The notes beneath the pieces are model-generated. The model made no database searches. It saw only the letters and a program-made list of their open reading frames with translations, and had not been told where the DNA came from. A DNA stretch of 64,000 nt from Sphingomicrobium astaxanthinifaciens (GTDB lineage: Bacteria; Pseudomonadota; Alphaproteobacteria; Sphingomonadales; Sphingomonadaceae), in assembly GCF_022865105.1 (NCBI RefSeq), contig NZ_JAKNYM010000002.1, positions 219,501-283,500 of the forward strand, read 5' to 3'. The position numbers were made by a program, and so were the translations under genes. The first letter of the stretch is position 1. Each line of letters begins with the position of its first letter. Positions 36,865-46,380 of the stretch are shown here, in pieces.

Positions 36865-37317
36865 ATGGACGGCATGATCGGCTGGCTCGGCGCCGCCGCC
36901 ATCTGGGTCAAGGCGGCGCATGTCATCTTCGTCATCTTCTGGATCGCCGGCCTTTTCATCGTCCCGCGCTATTACGTCCACCACCACGAGACGACCCCCG
37001 GCTCGGCCGAGGACCGCGGCTGGATCGAGCGCGAGGATCGCGCCCGCACCATCATCCTCCTGCCGGCGATGCTCGTCACGTGGGCGCTCGGGCTCGCGCT
37101 CGCCCTCAACGGCGGCTATCTCACCGCCGGCTGGTTCCATGCGAAGCTGCTGCTCGTCGTCCTGCTCACCGGCTACCAGGGGTGGGTTTCCGCCTTCGGC
37201 AAGAAGCTCGCCGCGGGCCAGCGCCCGCTCGAGGGACGCACGCTGCGGCTGCTCAACGAGGTGCCGGGGATCGCGACCATCCTGATCGTCATCCTCGCGG
37301 TGGTTCGCCCCTTCTGA
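36865..37317 (+). CDS. hemJ: Protoporphyrinogen IX oxidase HemJ
   Basis: 150 residues with four hydrophobic helices. KAAHVIFVIFWIAGLF with the conserved His, and PRYYVHHHE, are HemJ hallmarks. It oxidises protoporphyrinogen IX in the inner membrane in bacteria that lack HemG or HemY. It is coupled to hemE, giving a short haem unit. Confidence 0.93.
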   Translation: MDGMIGWLGAAAIWVKAAHVIFVIFWIAGLFIVPRYYVHHHETTPGSAEDRGWIEREDRARTIILLPAMLVTWALGLALALNGGYLTAGWFHAKLLLVVLLTGYQGWVSAFGKKLAAGQRPLEGRTLRLLNEVPGIATILIVILAVVRPF

Positions 37318-37484
37318 GGGAACGCGGTAGCGTGCGCGCGGTTGACTAGGGCGAGACCGACGCTTACCGGCTGGGGTCTCGACGCGCGGCCCGACTTTTC
37401 TCGCCGCGACGGTGCGTTCCCATCGCGTCCTGCGACCACGTACCGGGTTTCCCAGACCCATTTTTCGATAAGGCCGATCCGCCC

Positions 37485-38744
<1,260 letters not shown>

Positions 38745-38768
38745 TGCGCAACGGGGGTTTAGCCGATC

Positions 38769-39503
38769 ATGTTTGACCAAATGCTTCTGATGCTCGCGGC
38801 GGCTTCGGCCGAGGGTCTGTCGTTCGGCGGTCCTGCCGACATCTGGGCGGCCATCGTCAAGGACTTCTCGAACATCACCTCGCCGACCGCGATGGCAGCC
38901 TTCCTCCAAGTGCTCGCGATCGACCTCGTGCTCGCGGGGGACAATGCGATCGTCGTCGGCGCGCTCGCCGCAGGGCTCCCGCCCGAGCAGCGGCGCAAGG
39001 TCATCATCATCGGCGTGCTCGCCGCGCTCGTCCTGCGCATCCTGTTCGCGCTGATCGTGGTGCAGCTGCTGCAGATCGTCGGGCTGATCTTCGCGGGCGG
39101 TCTGCTCCTGCTGTGGGTCAGCTGGAAGATGTGGCGCGAACTGCACCACATGGGCGAAAGCCCCGGCAGCCCCGAGATCGAGGGCGACGAGCATTCGGGG
39201 GTCAAGCCGGTCAAGAGCTTCGCTGCCGCCGCCTGGGCGGTCGCGGTCGCCGACGTGTCGATGAGCCTCGACAACGTCCTCGCGGTCGCGGGCGCGGCCA
39301 AGGATCATCCGGGGATCCTCATCGTCGGCCTCATCCTCTCGGTCGCGCTGATGGGCGTGGCGGCCAACGTCATCGCCAAATATATCGAGCGCTACAAGTG
39401 GATCGCCTATGTCGGGCTGGCGGTCATCCTGTGGGTCGCGGGCAACATGATCTATGACGGGATCGTCGATCCGACGGTCGGGGTCGGCACCCTGCTCGGC
39501 TGA
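38769..39503 (+). CDS. TerC family integral membrane protein
   Basis: 244 residues with about seven transmembrane helices. The paired acidic motifs LDLVLAGDNAIVV-type (near 50-63) and DVSMSLDNVLAVAG (near 160-173) define TerC/Alx/YjbE proteins, which are linked to manganese or other metal export to secreted proteins and to tellurite resistance. It starts 24 bases after rho and overlaps mnmE by one base (TGATG). Confidence 0.9.
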   Translation: MFDQMLLMLAAASAEGLSFGGPADIWAAIVKDFSNITSPTAMAAFLQVLAIDLVLAGDNAIVVGALAAGLPPEQRRKVIIIGVLAALVLRILFALIVVQLLQIVGLIFAGGLLLLWVSWKMWRELHHMGESPGSPEIEGDEHSGVKPVKSFAAAAWAVAVADVSMSLDNVLAVAGAAKDHPGILIVGLILSVALMGVAANVIAKYIERYKWIAYVGLAVILWVAGNMIYDGIVDPTVGVGTLLG

Positions 39504-40771
39504 TGTCGGGCGGCACGATTGTCGCATTGTCCTCGGGCGCGCTGCCCGCCGCGATCGCGATCGTGCGCGCTTCGGGCCCCGATGCCTTCGCGGGGGCGGC
39601 GATGCTCGGTGCCAGCCCCGAGGCGGCCCGCGCGCGCTATGCGCGGCTGCGCGACCCCGCCGACGACAGCCTGCTCGACGAGGCGCTGGTGCTGGGGTTT
39701 CGCGCCCCGCACAGCGCCACGGGCGAGGATATCGTCGAATATCAAGTCCACGGTAGCCGGGCGGTGGTCGACCGGCTGCTCGACCTCCTGACCGCGCGCG
39801 CGGGCACCCGGCTCGCCGCGCCCGGCGAGTTCACCCGCCGCGCGCTTGCCAATGGCAAGATGGACCTCATCGCCGCCGAAGCGCTGGGCGACCTGCTCCA
39901 CGCCGAGACCGAACTGCAGCGCAAGGTCGCGCTGCGCCAGTATCGCACCGGGCTCGGGCAGGGGTTTGCCGCGCTCGAGGCGCGGCTGATCGACCTGTCG
40001 GCGCAGGCCGAGGCGGCGATCGACTATGTCGGCGACGAGGAGGAGACAGGGCGGATCGCGCACCTCGAGGCGGCGATCACCGCGTTGCGGGGGGACGTCG
40101 AGGCGCTGCTCGCGCTGCCCGAAAGGCGGCCGCTCCAGGACGGGATCCGACTTGTCCTCGCTGGCCCGGTCAATGCCGGAAAATCGTCTCTTTTCAATAC
40201 CTTGGCGGGATATGATCGTGCCATCGTCAGCGGCGAGGCGGGGACCACGCGCGATACCATCGAACTGCCGTTGCGGATCGACGGGATCGCCTACCTGCTG
40301 GTCGACACCGCCGGCTGGCGCAGCGGCGCGGGCACCGTCGAGGCTGAGGGCATCGCGCGCGCGCGCAGCGCGGTCGACGAGGCGGATATCCTGCTCTGGC
40401 TGGGGGCGCCCGACGCTGCCCCCCCACACCCCCACTGCCTCGCCATCGCCGCCAAGGCCGACCTCGCACTTGAAGTGCCGGCGGGCGCGATCGCGGTCTC
40501 GGCGCACACCGGGGTGGGGATCCCCGCGCTGTTCGAGGCCATCGCCGAGCACGCCCGCGCGCTCCTCCCCAGCCCCGACGAAGCCACCCTCAACCGTCGG
40601 CAACGCGCGCAGGTGCGCGCGATGGCCGATGCGCTCGAGGGCGGGGAGGATCCGGTCCTCCTCGCCGAGCAGCTGCGCGCCGCGCGGCTCGCGCTGGCCG
40701 AGCTGCGCGGCGATGCGCGGCTCGACGACGTCCTCGATCGGATCTTCGGCAAGTTTTGCCTCGGCAAATGA
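39503..40771 (+). CDS. mnmE: tRNA uridine-5-carboxymethylaminomethyl synthase GTPase MnmE
   Basis: 422 residues: N-terminal tetrahydrofolate-binding domain (about 1-110), helical domain, and an inserted G domain with GPVNAGKS at 221-228, GTTRDTIE at 248-255 and DTAGWR at 268-273. The usual G4 motif NKxD reads AKAD at 317-320. The catalytic C-terminal FCLGK is present. With MnmG it modifies the wobble uridine of several tRNAs. A parS site begins at the base after its stop. Confidence 0.96.
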   Translation: MSGGTIVALSSGALPAAIAIVRASGPDAFAGAAMLGASPEAARARYARLRDPADDSLLDEALVLGFRAPHSATGEDIVEYQVHGSRAVVDRLLDLLTARAGTRLAAPGEFTRRALANGKMDLIAAEALGDLLHAETELQRKVALRQYRTGLGQGFAALEARLIDLSAQAEAAIDYVGDEEETGRIAHLEAAITALRGDVEALLALPERRPLQDGIRLVLAGPVNAGKSSLFNTLAGYDRAIVSGEAGTTRDTIELPLRIDGIAYLLVDTAGWRSGAGTVEAEGIARARSAVDEADILLWLGAPDAAPPHPHCLAIAAKADLALEVPAGAIAVSAHTGVGIPALFEAIAEHARALLPSPDEATLNRRQRAQVRAMADALEGGEDPVLLAEQLRAARLALAELRGDARLDDVLDRIFGKFCLGK

Positions 40772-40787
40772 TGTTTCACGTGAAACG
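40772..40787. other. parS site 1 (mnmE-mnmG gap)
   Basis: TGTTTCACGTGAAACG: 15/16 to the consensus parS TGTTTCACGTGAAACA. It directly follows the mnmE stop codon and is 5 kb from the presumed oriC. Confidence 0.9.
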
Positions 40788-40825
40788 GTCTTGCCATCGG
40801 CGGGTCGCGTGGGCAGAGCGCCGCC

Positions 40826-42619
40826 ATGACTGATGTCGTCGTCATCGGGGCGGGTCACGCCGGAGTGGAAGCCGCGCTTGCCGCGGCGCGCCGCGGCGCG
40901 TCGGTTACGCTGGTCAGCTTCGACCGCGACAATATCGGGCAGATGTCATGCAACCCGTCGATCGGGGGGGTGGGCAAGGGGCACCTGGTGCGCGAGCTCG
41001 ACGTGTTCCAGGGGGTGCAGGGCTGGGCCGCCGACCGCGCTGCGATCCACCACCGGCTGCTCAATCGCAGCAAGGGGGCGGCGGTATACGGCCCGCGGGT
41101 ACAGGCGGACCGGCGATTGTTCGCCGCCGCTGTGCGCGCGCGTGTCGCCGCCGCCTCGATCGATTTCATCGCCGACGAGGTCACCGCGATCGAATTGCAG
41201 GGCGACCGGCTTGCCGGGGTCCGGCTCGCGGGCGGGGATCGGCTCGATTGTCGCAGTCTCGTCGTCGCCACCGGCACCTTCCTCGGCGGGCGGCTGTTCC
41301 GGGGGCTCGCGACCGAACAGGGCGGGCGCGTCGAGGAGCGCGCCGCCAGCCTGCTCGGCGAACAGTTCGCCGATCTCGGGCTGATCGCGGGGCGGCTCAA
41401 GACCGGCACTCCGCCGCGGCTCGACGGGCGGACCATCGACTGGGCGCGGCTGACCCCCCAACCCAGCGACGCCGAGCGTTGGACCATGTCGATCCAGCCC
41501 GGGGGGGCGCCGCCACCCCAACTCGCCTGCGCGATCACCCGCACCAACCCGCGCACCCATGAGGTCATCGCGCGTCACGCCGATCGCTCGCCGCTCTATG
41601 CGGGCGATATCGGCGGCCGCGGCCCGCGCTATTGCCCCTCGATCGAGGACAAGGTGCGCCGCTTCGCCGATCGCGACGGTCACCAGCTCTTCCTCGAACC
41701 CGAGGGGCTCGACACCCCGCTGGTCTACCCCAACGGCATCTCCACCTCGCTGCCGCTCGACGCGCAGCGTGAAATGATGGCGACCATCGAGGGGCTCGAA
41801 CAATGTGTCATCGCGACTGCCGGCTATGCAGTCGAATATGGCTATAGCGACCCGCTCGCGCTCGGGCCCACGCTCGAACACCGCGATATCGGCGGGCTGT
41901 TCCTCGCCGGACAGATCAACGGCACCACCGGCTACGAGGAGGCGGCGACGCTGGGGCTGGTCGCCGGGCTCAACGCCGCGGCGCGCGCGTGCGATCTCGA
42001 TCCCCTTACCTTCGACCGCCGCGAGAGCTATATCGGCGTCCTGGTCGACGACCTCACGCTCCAGGGGGTGAGCGAACCCTATCGGATGATGACCGCGCGC
42101 GCCGAGCGCCGCCTCTACCTGCGGGCCGACAATGCGGTCGAGCGGCTCGCCACGCGGGCGGGGAAGAGCGGGATCTCCGACGCGCACCGCGCGCGGCTCG
42201 ACCGCCATCTCGCGGCCAAGCAGGCCGCGCGCGAGGGGCTCGACCAGCCGATGGTAGATCCGCGCGACCCCGACGCCCGCCCTCCCCGCCCGCTCCGCTA
42301 CTGGCTGACCCGCTGCGACACGCGCGAGGCCGCGCTCGAGGCGCTGGGGTCCGGGGCTGCGGCGCAGGAAGTGGGGCACGATGTCTATTACGCCCCCTAT
42401 GTCGACCGCCAACAGCGCGATTGGGAGACGGTCAATCGCGATCTCCAGGTGCCCATTCCGGCGGCGTTCGATTTCGCAAGGGTGCCGGGGCTGTCGGCGG
42501 AAATGATAGAGCGGCTCAGCGCCGCGCGCCCCGATACGCTCGCCCGCGCGGCGCAGGTCCGCGGCATTACCCCGACCGCGCTCACCTCCTTGCATTTTGC
42601 GCTGCGCCATGCTCGCTGA
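40826..42619 (+). CDS. mnmG: tRNA uridine-5-carboxymethylaminomethyl enzyme MnmG
   Basis: 597 residues. The FAD motif VIGAGHAGVEAALAAARRG is at 5-23, followed by CNPSIGGVGKGHLVRELD, which contains the active Cys, and GTPPRLDGRT. It works with MnmE. It overlaps rsmG by 11 bases. Confidence 0.97.
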   Translation: MTDVVVIGAGHAGVEAALAAARRGASVTLVSFDRDNIGQMSCNPSIGGVGKGHLVRELDVFQGVQGWAADRAAIHHRLLNRSKGAAVYGPRVQADRRLFAAAVRARVAAASIDFIADEVTAIELQGDRLAGVRLAGGDRLDCRSLVVATGTFLGGRLFRGLATEQGGRVEERAASLLGEQFADLGLIAGRLKTGTPPRLDGRTIDWARLTPQPSDAERWTMSIQPGGAPPPQLACAITRTNPRTHEVIARHADRSPLYAGDIGGRGPRYCPSIEDKVRRFADRDGHQLFLEPEGLDTPLVYPNGISTSLPLDAQREMMATIEGLEQCVIATAGYAVEYGYSDPLALGPTLEHRDIGGLFLAGQINGTTGYEEAATLGLVAGLNAAARACDLDPLTFDRRESYIGVLVDDLTLQGVSEPYRMMTARAERRLYLRADNAVERLATRAGKSGISDAHRARLDRHLAAKQAAREGLDQPMVDPRDPDARPPRPLRYWLTRCDTREAALEALGSGAAAQEVGHDVYYAPYVDRQQRDWETVNRDLQVPIPAAFDFARVPGLSAEMIERLSAARPDTLARAAQVRGITPTALTSLHFALRHAR

Positions 42620-43235
42620 TCGCTTTGTCAAGGCGTCGGGGTGCCCTGTTTCACGTGAAACAGTCGAAAGGCTCGAGGCCTTCGCGGCGCGGCTGCTGGC
42701 CGCCAACCGGACCCAGAACCTCATCGCCAAGTCGACCGAGGCCGAGCTATTCGAGCGCCACCTGCTCGATGGCGCACAGCTGTTGCGGTATGACCCGCGC
42801 CCCACCGCGCGCTGGGTCGATATCGGGTCGGGGCCCGGGTTGCCGGGGATCGTGCTCGCGATCCTGCACGAGGGGCCGGTGACGCTGGTCGAGCCGCGCG
42901 GGCTGCGGGTCGCCTTCCTCGAATCGACGATCGCCGCGCTGGGGCTCGAGCAGTGCCGAGTCGTTGCGGGCAAGGCGGCGGCGGCGACGGGCGATTATGA
43001 CGTGATCACCGGCCGCGCGGTCGCCGCGCTCGGCAAGTTCCTCGACCTTTCCCACCATCTATCCACAGAAAAGACGCGCTGGATCCTGCCCAAGGGCAAA
43101 AAGGCGCTCGAGGAACTGGAAGAGGCCCGTCGCTTCTGGCACCTTCAAGCCCGGGTGGAAGAGAGCCTGACCGACCCGGACGCCAAGATCGTCCTCGTCG
43201 AACGGGCCAAGCGCAAGCGGAGGGGCCGGCCATGA
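42609..43235 (+). CDS. rsmG: 16S rRNA (guanine527-N7)-methyltransferase
   Basis: 208 residues with a Rossmann SAM domain: WVDIGSGPGLPGIVLAI near residue 71 and SRAV-type GRAVAALGK near 137. It methylates G527 of 16S rRNA. The start at 42609 is within the mnmG end. A perfect parS lies in its coding sequence as codons for Val-Ser-Arg-Glu-Thr at residues 14-18. It is coupled to parA (ATGA). Confidence 0.95.
   Translation: MLADRFVKASGCPVSRETVERLEAFAARLLAANRTQNLIAKSTEAELFERHLLDGAQLLRYDPRPTARWVDIGSGPGLPGIVLAILHEGPVTLVEPRGLRVAFLESTIAALGLEQCRVVAGKAAAATGDYDVITGRAVAALGKFLDLSHHLSTEKTRWILPKGKKALEELEEARRFWHLQARVEESLTDPDAKIVLVERAKRKRRGRP
42647..42662. other. parS site 2 (inside rsmG)
   Basis: TGTTTCACGTGAAACA: a perfect 16-base match to the consensus palindrome bound by ParB, embedded in the rsmG coding sequence and 1.9 kb from site 1. 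Confidence 0.96.
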
Positions 43236-44017
43236 TCACAATAGCCATCGCCAACCAGAAGGGCGGGGTCGGCAAGACGACGACCGCGATCAATCTCGCG
43301 ACCGCACTGGCAGCGATCGGGTGGAAGGTCCTGCTCGTCGATCTCGACCCGCAGGGGAATGCCAGCACCGGGCTCGGGATCGGGGCCAGCGATCGCGAGC
43401 GGTCGAGCTACGACCTGCTCGTCGAGGACGAGGGCGTCGAGCGCCTGGCGCGCGCTACCAAGGTGCCCCGGCTCGATATCGTCCCCGCCACCGTCGACCT
43501 GTCGGGGGCCGAGATCGAGATGGTGGAGTTGAGCGACCGCGTGACCCGGCTGCGCGACAAGTTCGCGCGGATTCCCGAGGGGAAATGGGACATTTGCCTG
43601 ATCGATTGCCCGCCCTCGCTCGGGCTGCTCACCGTCAATGCGATGGTCGCCGCGCGGCATCTTCTCGTGCCGCTGCAATGCGAGTTCTTCGCGCTCGAGG
43701 GGCTGTCGCAGCTGCTCAAGACGGTCGACCGGGTTCGCGGCGGGGTGAACCGCGAGCTCGAGATCCTCGGGATCGCGCTGACCATGTACGATCGCCGCAA
43801 CAACCTGTCGCAGCATGTTGCCGACGATGTCCGCGCCTGCCTCGGCGACAAGGTGCTCAACACCATCATCCCGCGCAACGTGCGCGTTTCCGAAGCGCCG
43901 AGCCACGGCATCCCGGCGCTCGTCTATGACCTCAAATGCCCGGGGAGCGCGGCCTATCTCAGCCTCGCGCGCGAGATCATCGATCGCCTCCCCGCGCTCG
44001 CCAGGGAGGCAGCATGA
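43232..44017 (+). CDS. parA: Chromosome partitioning ATPase ParA
   Basis: 261 residues. The deviant Walker A KGGVGKTT is at 10-17, DLDPQGNASTGL in the middle 30s-40s and DCPPSLG near 128. It binds the nucleoid and moves ParB-parS complexes. It is coupled to rsmG before it and parB after it by ATGA overlaps. Confidence 0.97.
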   Translation: MITIAIANQKGGVGKTTTAINLATALAAIGWKVLLVDLDPQGNASTGLGIGASDRERSSYDLLVEDEGVERLARATKVPRLDIVPATVDLSGAEIEMVELSDRVTRLRDKFARIPEGKWDICLIDCPPSLGLLTVNAMVAARHLLVPLQCEFFALEGLSQLLKTVDRVRGGVNRELEILGIALTMYDRRNNLSQHVADDVRACLGDKVLNTIIPRNVRVSEAPSHGIPALVYDLKCPGSAAYLSLAREIIDRLPALAREAA

Positions 44018-44874
44018 TGGCTCGTCCCGCCGGTCTCGGTCGCGGCCTGTCCGCGCTGCTCGAGGATAGCCCCGCCGCCGTCGCGGGCGACACGCAGGGT
44101 ATTCGACAGCTACCGATCGACAAGGTCGAGCCCCACCCCGACCAGCCGCGGCGCCAGTTCGACCGCCCCGCGCTCGAGGAGCTCGCGCAGTCGATCGCCC
44201 AGCGCGGGGTCCTGCAGCCGATCCTCGTGCGTCCGGTCGGCGACCGCTTCCAGATCATCGCCGGCGAACGCCGCTGGCGCGCGGCGCAGATCGCGCAATT
44301 TCATGAGGTGCCCGCGATCGTGCGCGACAGCGACGACAGCGCGGTCGCCGAGATGGCGATCGTCGAGAATGTCCAGCGCGAGGACCTCAACGCACTCGAA
44401 GAGGCGCGCGCCTACGCGGCGCTCGTCGAGAATTTTGAGTATTCCCAAGGGGATATCGCCAAACGGGTGGGCAAGTCGCGCAGCCATGTCGCCAACCTTA
44501 TTCGGCTCCTCGAGCTCCCCGAGGCGGTGCAGCAGATGCTGATGGACGGGCGCATCAGCATGGGGCATGCGCGCGCGCTGATCGGGCAGGATAATGCGGT
44601 CGAGCTCGCGAACCACGCGATCGCGCACGACCTGTCGGTCCGCGAGGTCGAGGCGCTGGTCAAGAAGGGCCGCCCGCCCCAAAAGGCGAGCGCCGGCACG
44701 ACAGCGGCCCAGAACAACCCCGATATCGCCGCGCTCGAACGCCAACTCGGCGACCTGCTTGGGCTCAAGGTCCAGGTCAGCCACGGGGCCAATGGGGGCA
44801 AGGTCCAGCTGGGCTACCGCACGCTCGACCAGCTCGACATGATCTGCCAGCGCCTCTCGGGCGAGGCGATCTGA
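44014..44874 (+). CDS. parB: Chromosome partitioning protein ParB
   Basis: 286 residues. The N-terminus RPAGLGRGLSALL is the ParA-interacting segment; GERRWRAAQ and VENVQREDLN are the CTP-binding/arginine-patch region; an HTH (GDIAKRVGKSRSHVANLIRLLELP) binds parS; the C-terminus dimerises. Two matching parS sites lie upstream. GGGAGG precedes the ATG at 44014. It converges on holA with seven bases between. Confidence 0.97.
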   Translation: MMARPAGLGRGLSALLEDSPAAVAGDTQGIRQLPIDKVEPHPDQPRRQFDRPALEELAQSIAQRGVLQPILVRPVGDRFQIIAGERRWRAAQIAQFHEVPAIVRDSDDSAVAEMAIVENVQREDLNALEEARAYAALVENFEYSQGDIAKRVGKSRSHVANLIRLLELPEAVQQMLMDGRISMGHARALIGQDNAVELANHAIAHDLSVREVEALVKKGRPPQKASAGTTAAQNNPDIAALERQLGDLLGLKVQVSHGANGGKVQLGYRTLDQLDMICQRLSGEAI

Positions 44875-44881
44875 CGGGCGT

Positions 44882-45883
44882 CTAGCGCCTGCGGCGCGCG
44901 GCGCGCGCGATCGCGAGCAATTCCTCGCCCAGCGCCGCCCGCTTGGATCCGGGCTCGAGCATCGCCGCGCGCTCGGCCGCGACGGCGCGTGCCGCCACCC
45001 GGTCGAGCTGGCGCGCCGGCCACTTGTCGAGCAGGCGCGCGACCAGCGGCTTGTCCTTCCAGAACAGCGCCCGGCCCTGCGAGGCGATGACCTGCTGCGA
45101 CGATTCGCCCGCAGCGATCCGCGCCGCCAGCGGCAGTAGCTGCTGGACTCGCCGCTGCACCGCCCGCCAGACCAACACCGCCTCGCTCGCCTGCGGCGAC
45201 ACGGCGCCGAGCGCGGCCTCGACCGCGGCGATGTCGCCATCCATCGCGCTGTCGCCCACCGCCATCCATTCGGTGACGCCATAGGCCGCACCCACGGCGT
45301 CGATCGCCTCGTGGGTCACCTGCGTTTCGGGAGCGACGAACAGCGCCAGCTTCTCGATCTCGCGCGCGGCGAGGTCGCGGTTGAGGTCGCAGGTCTCGGC
45401 GATCCGCTCGGGCACGCCGGGATCGGGATGCAGCCCCTTGGCCGTGAACAGCGCGGCGACGTCGCGGACGAGGTCGCGGCGCGACGGTTCGTAGCTGACA
45501 AGCGCGACCGCATCCTGCGAACTCTCTACCAATTTCAATAACTTGCTCGACTTGGCGAGGGTGCCGCCTATGGCGATGACCGGATATTCGGTGGTCGGCG
45601 CGCCGAGCAGCGCGTCGGCGGCGGGGAGCAGCTCGTTGCCGACCGGCTCGAGCCAGATCAGCTTGGCGTCACCAAACAGCCCGGCGCCAGCGGCCTCGTC
45701 GACGAGGCGCCCGGGATCGCCCTTGAAACCGCCGGGGTCGAGCGCGCTGCGTTCGCCCCCGAGCGCCGCGGCGAGCTTGGCAGCCGCCGCGCGCGAACCC
45801 GAGACATCGACCCCGTGGAACAGGTAGAGCCGCAGCGGATCCCGCTTGAGGAACTGGGCGATGTCCGTGGCTTTCGCCTTCAC
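44882..45883 (-). CDS. holA: DNA polymerase III delta subunit
   Basis: 333 residues with AAA+ clamp-loader fold. LYLFHGVDVSGSRAAAAKLA at the start and the IWLEPVG segment match HolA; no P-loop is needed in this subunit. It opens the beta clamp. The start is GTG at 45883, overlapping the lptE stop (GTGA). The chain leuS-lptE-holA is typical of alphaproteobacteria. Confidence 0.92.
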   Translation of the reverse strand: MKAKATDIAQFLKRDPLRLYLFHGVDVSGSRAAAAKLAAALGGERSALDPGGFKGDPGRLVDEAAGAGLFGDAKLIWLEPVGNELLPAADALLGAPTTEYPVIAIGGTLAKSSKLLKLVESSQDAVALVSYEPSRRDLVRDVAALFTAKGLHPDPGVPERIAETCDLNRDLAAREIEKLALFVAPETQVTHEAIDAVGAAYGVTEWMAVGDSAMDGDIAAVEAALGAVSPQASEAVLVWRAVQRRVQQLLPLAARIAAGESSQQVIASQGRALFWKDKPLVARLLDKWPARQLDRVAARAVAAERAAMLEPGSKRAALGEELLAIARAARRRR

Positions 45884-46380
45884 GGGGTGCCGATTCGGTC
45901 GAAATAGAGCGCGAGCCGCGCGACGATGTCATCGGCGACCTCCATGCTCAGCCGTTCGAGCGCGCTTTGCTCGGCGGCGACGGTGGCATAGGGCGAGGAG
46001 GTGATGTCGATCCCCGCGTCGAACCCCGCGGTGGCGTCGACGAGCGTTTCACCGGTGGCGAGGTCGACCAGCTGGTAACGCGCGCGCAAGGCACGGCGTT
46101 CGCGGGTCGCGCCGGCATCGCCGCGCAGCCCGAACTTGGTGATGTCGTCGTCGATCACCACGTCGAGCCGATAGCGGGCGTCCGCCGCCTCGCCCGCCCC
46201 CGCGAGGCGGTCGACCAGCGCGTTGCGCAACAGCCAGCCCGAGCGTTCGTCGATCGGCGCGACCATGACTTCGCGCAGCGACTGCGCGGTCGCCGAGGTC
46301 GCCCCCGCGCCGTAGAGCGGGCGCAGCCCGCACGCCGCGAGCGGGGCGGCCAGCAGCAGGAGGGCGAGCGCGCGCGTCAT
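45880..46380 (-). CDS. lptE: LPS-assembly lipoprotein LptE
   Basis: 166 residues. A signal peptide with lipobox LAAC (Cys17), then GLRPLYG, the typical first strand of LptE. It plugs LptD in the outer membrane to insert lipopolysaccharide. It starts within the leuS stop (ATGA) and overlaps holA. Similarity of LptE proteins is low; context adds weight. Confidence 0.88.
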   Translation of the reverse strand: MTRALALLLLAAPLAACGLRPLYGAGATSATAQSLREVMVAPIDERSGWLLRNALVDRLAGAGEAADARYRLDVVIDDDITKFGLRGDAGATRERRALRARYQLVDLATGETLVDATAGFDAGIDITSSPYATVAAEQSALERLSMEVADDIVARLALYFDRIGTP

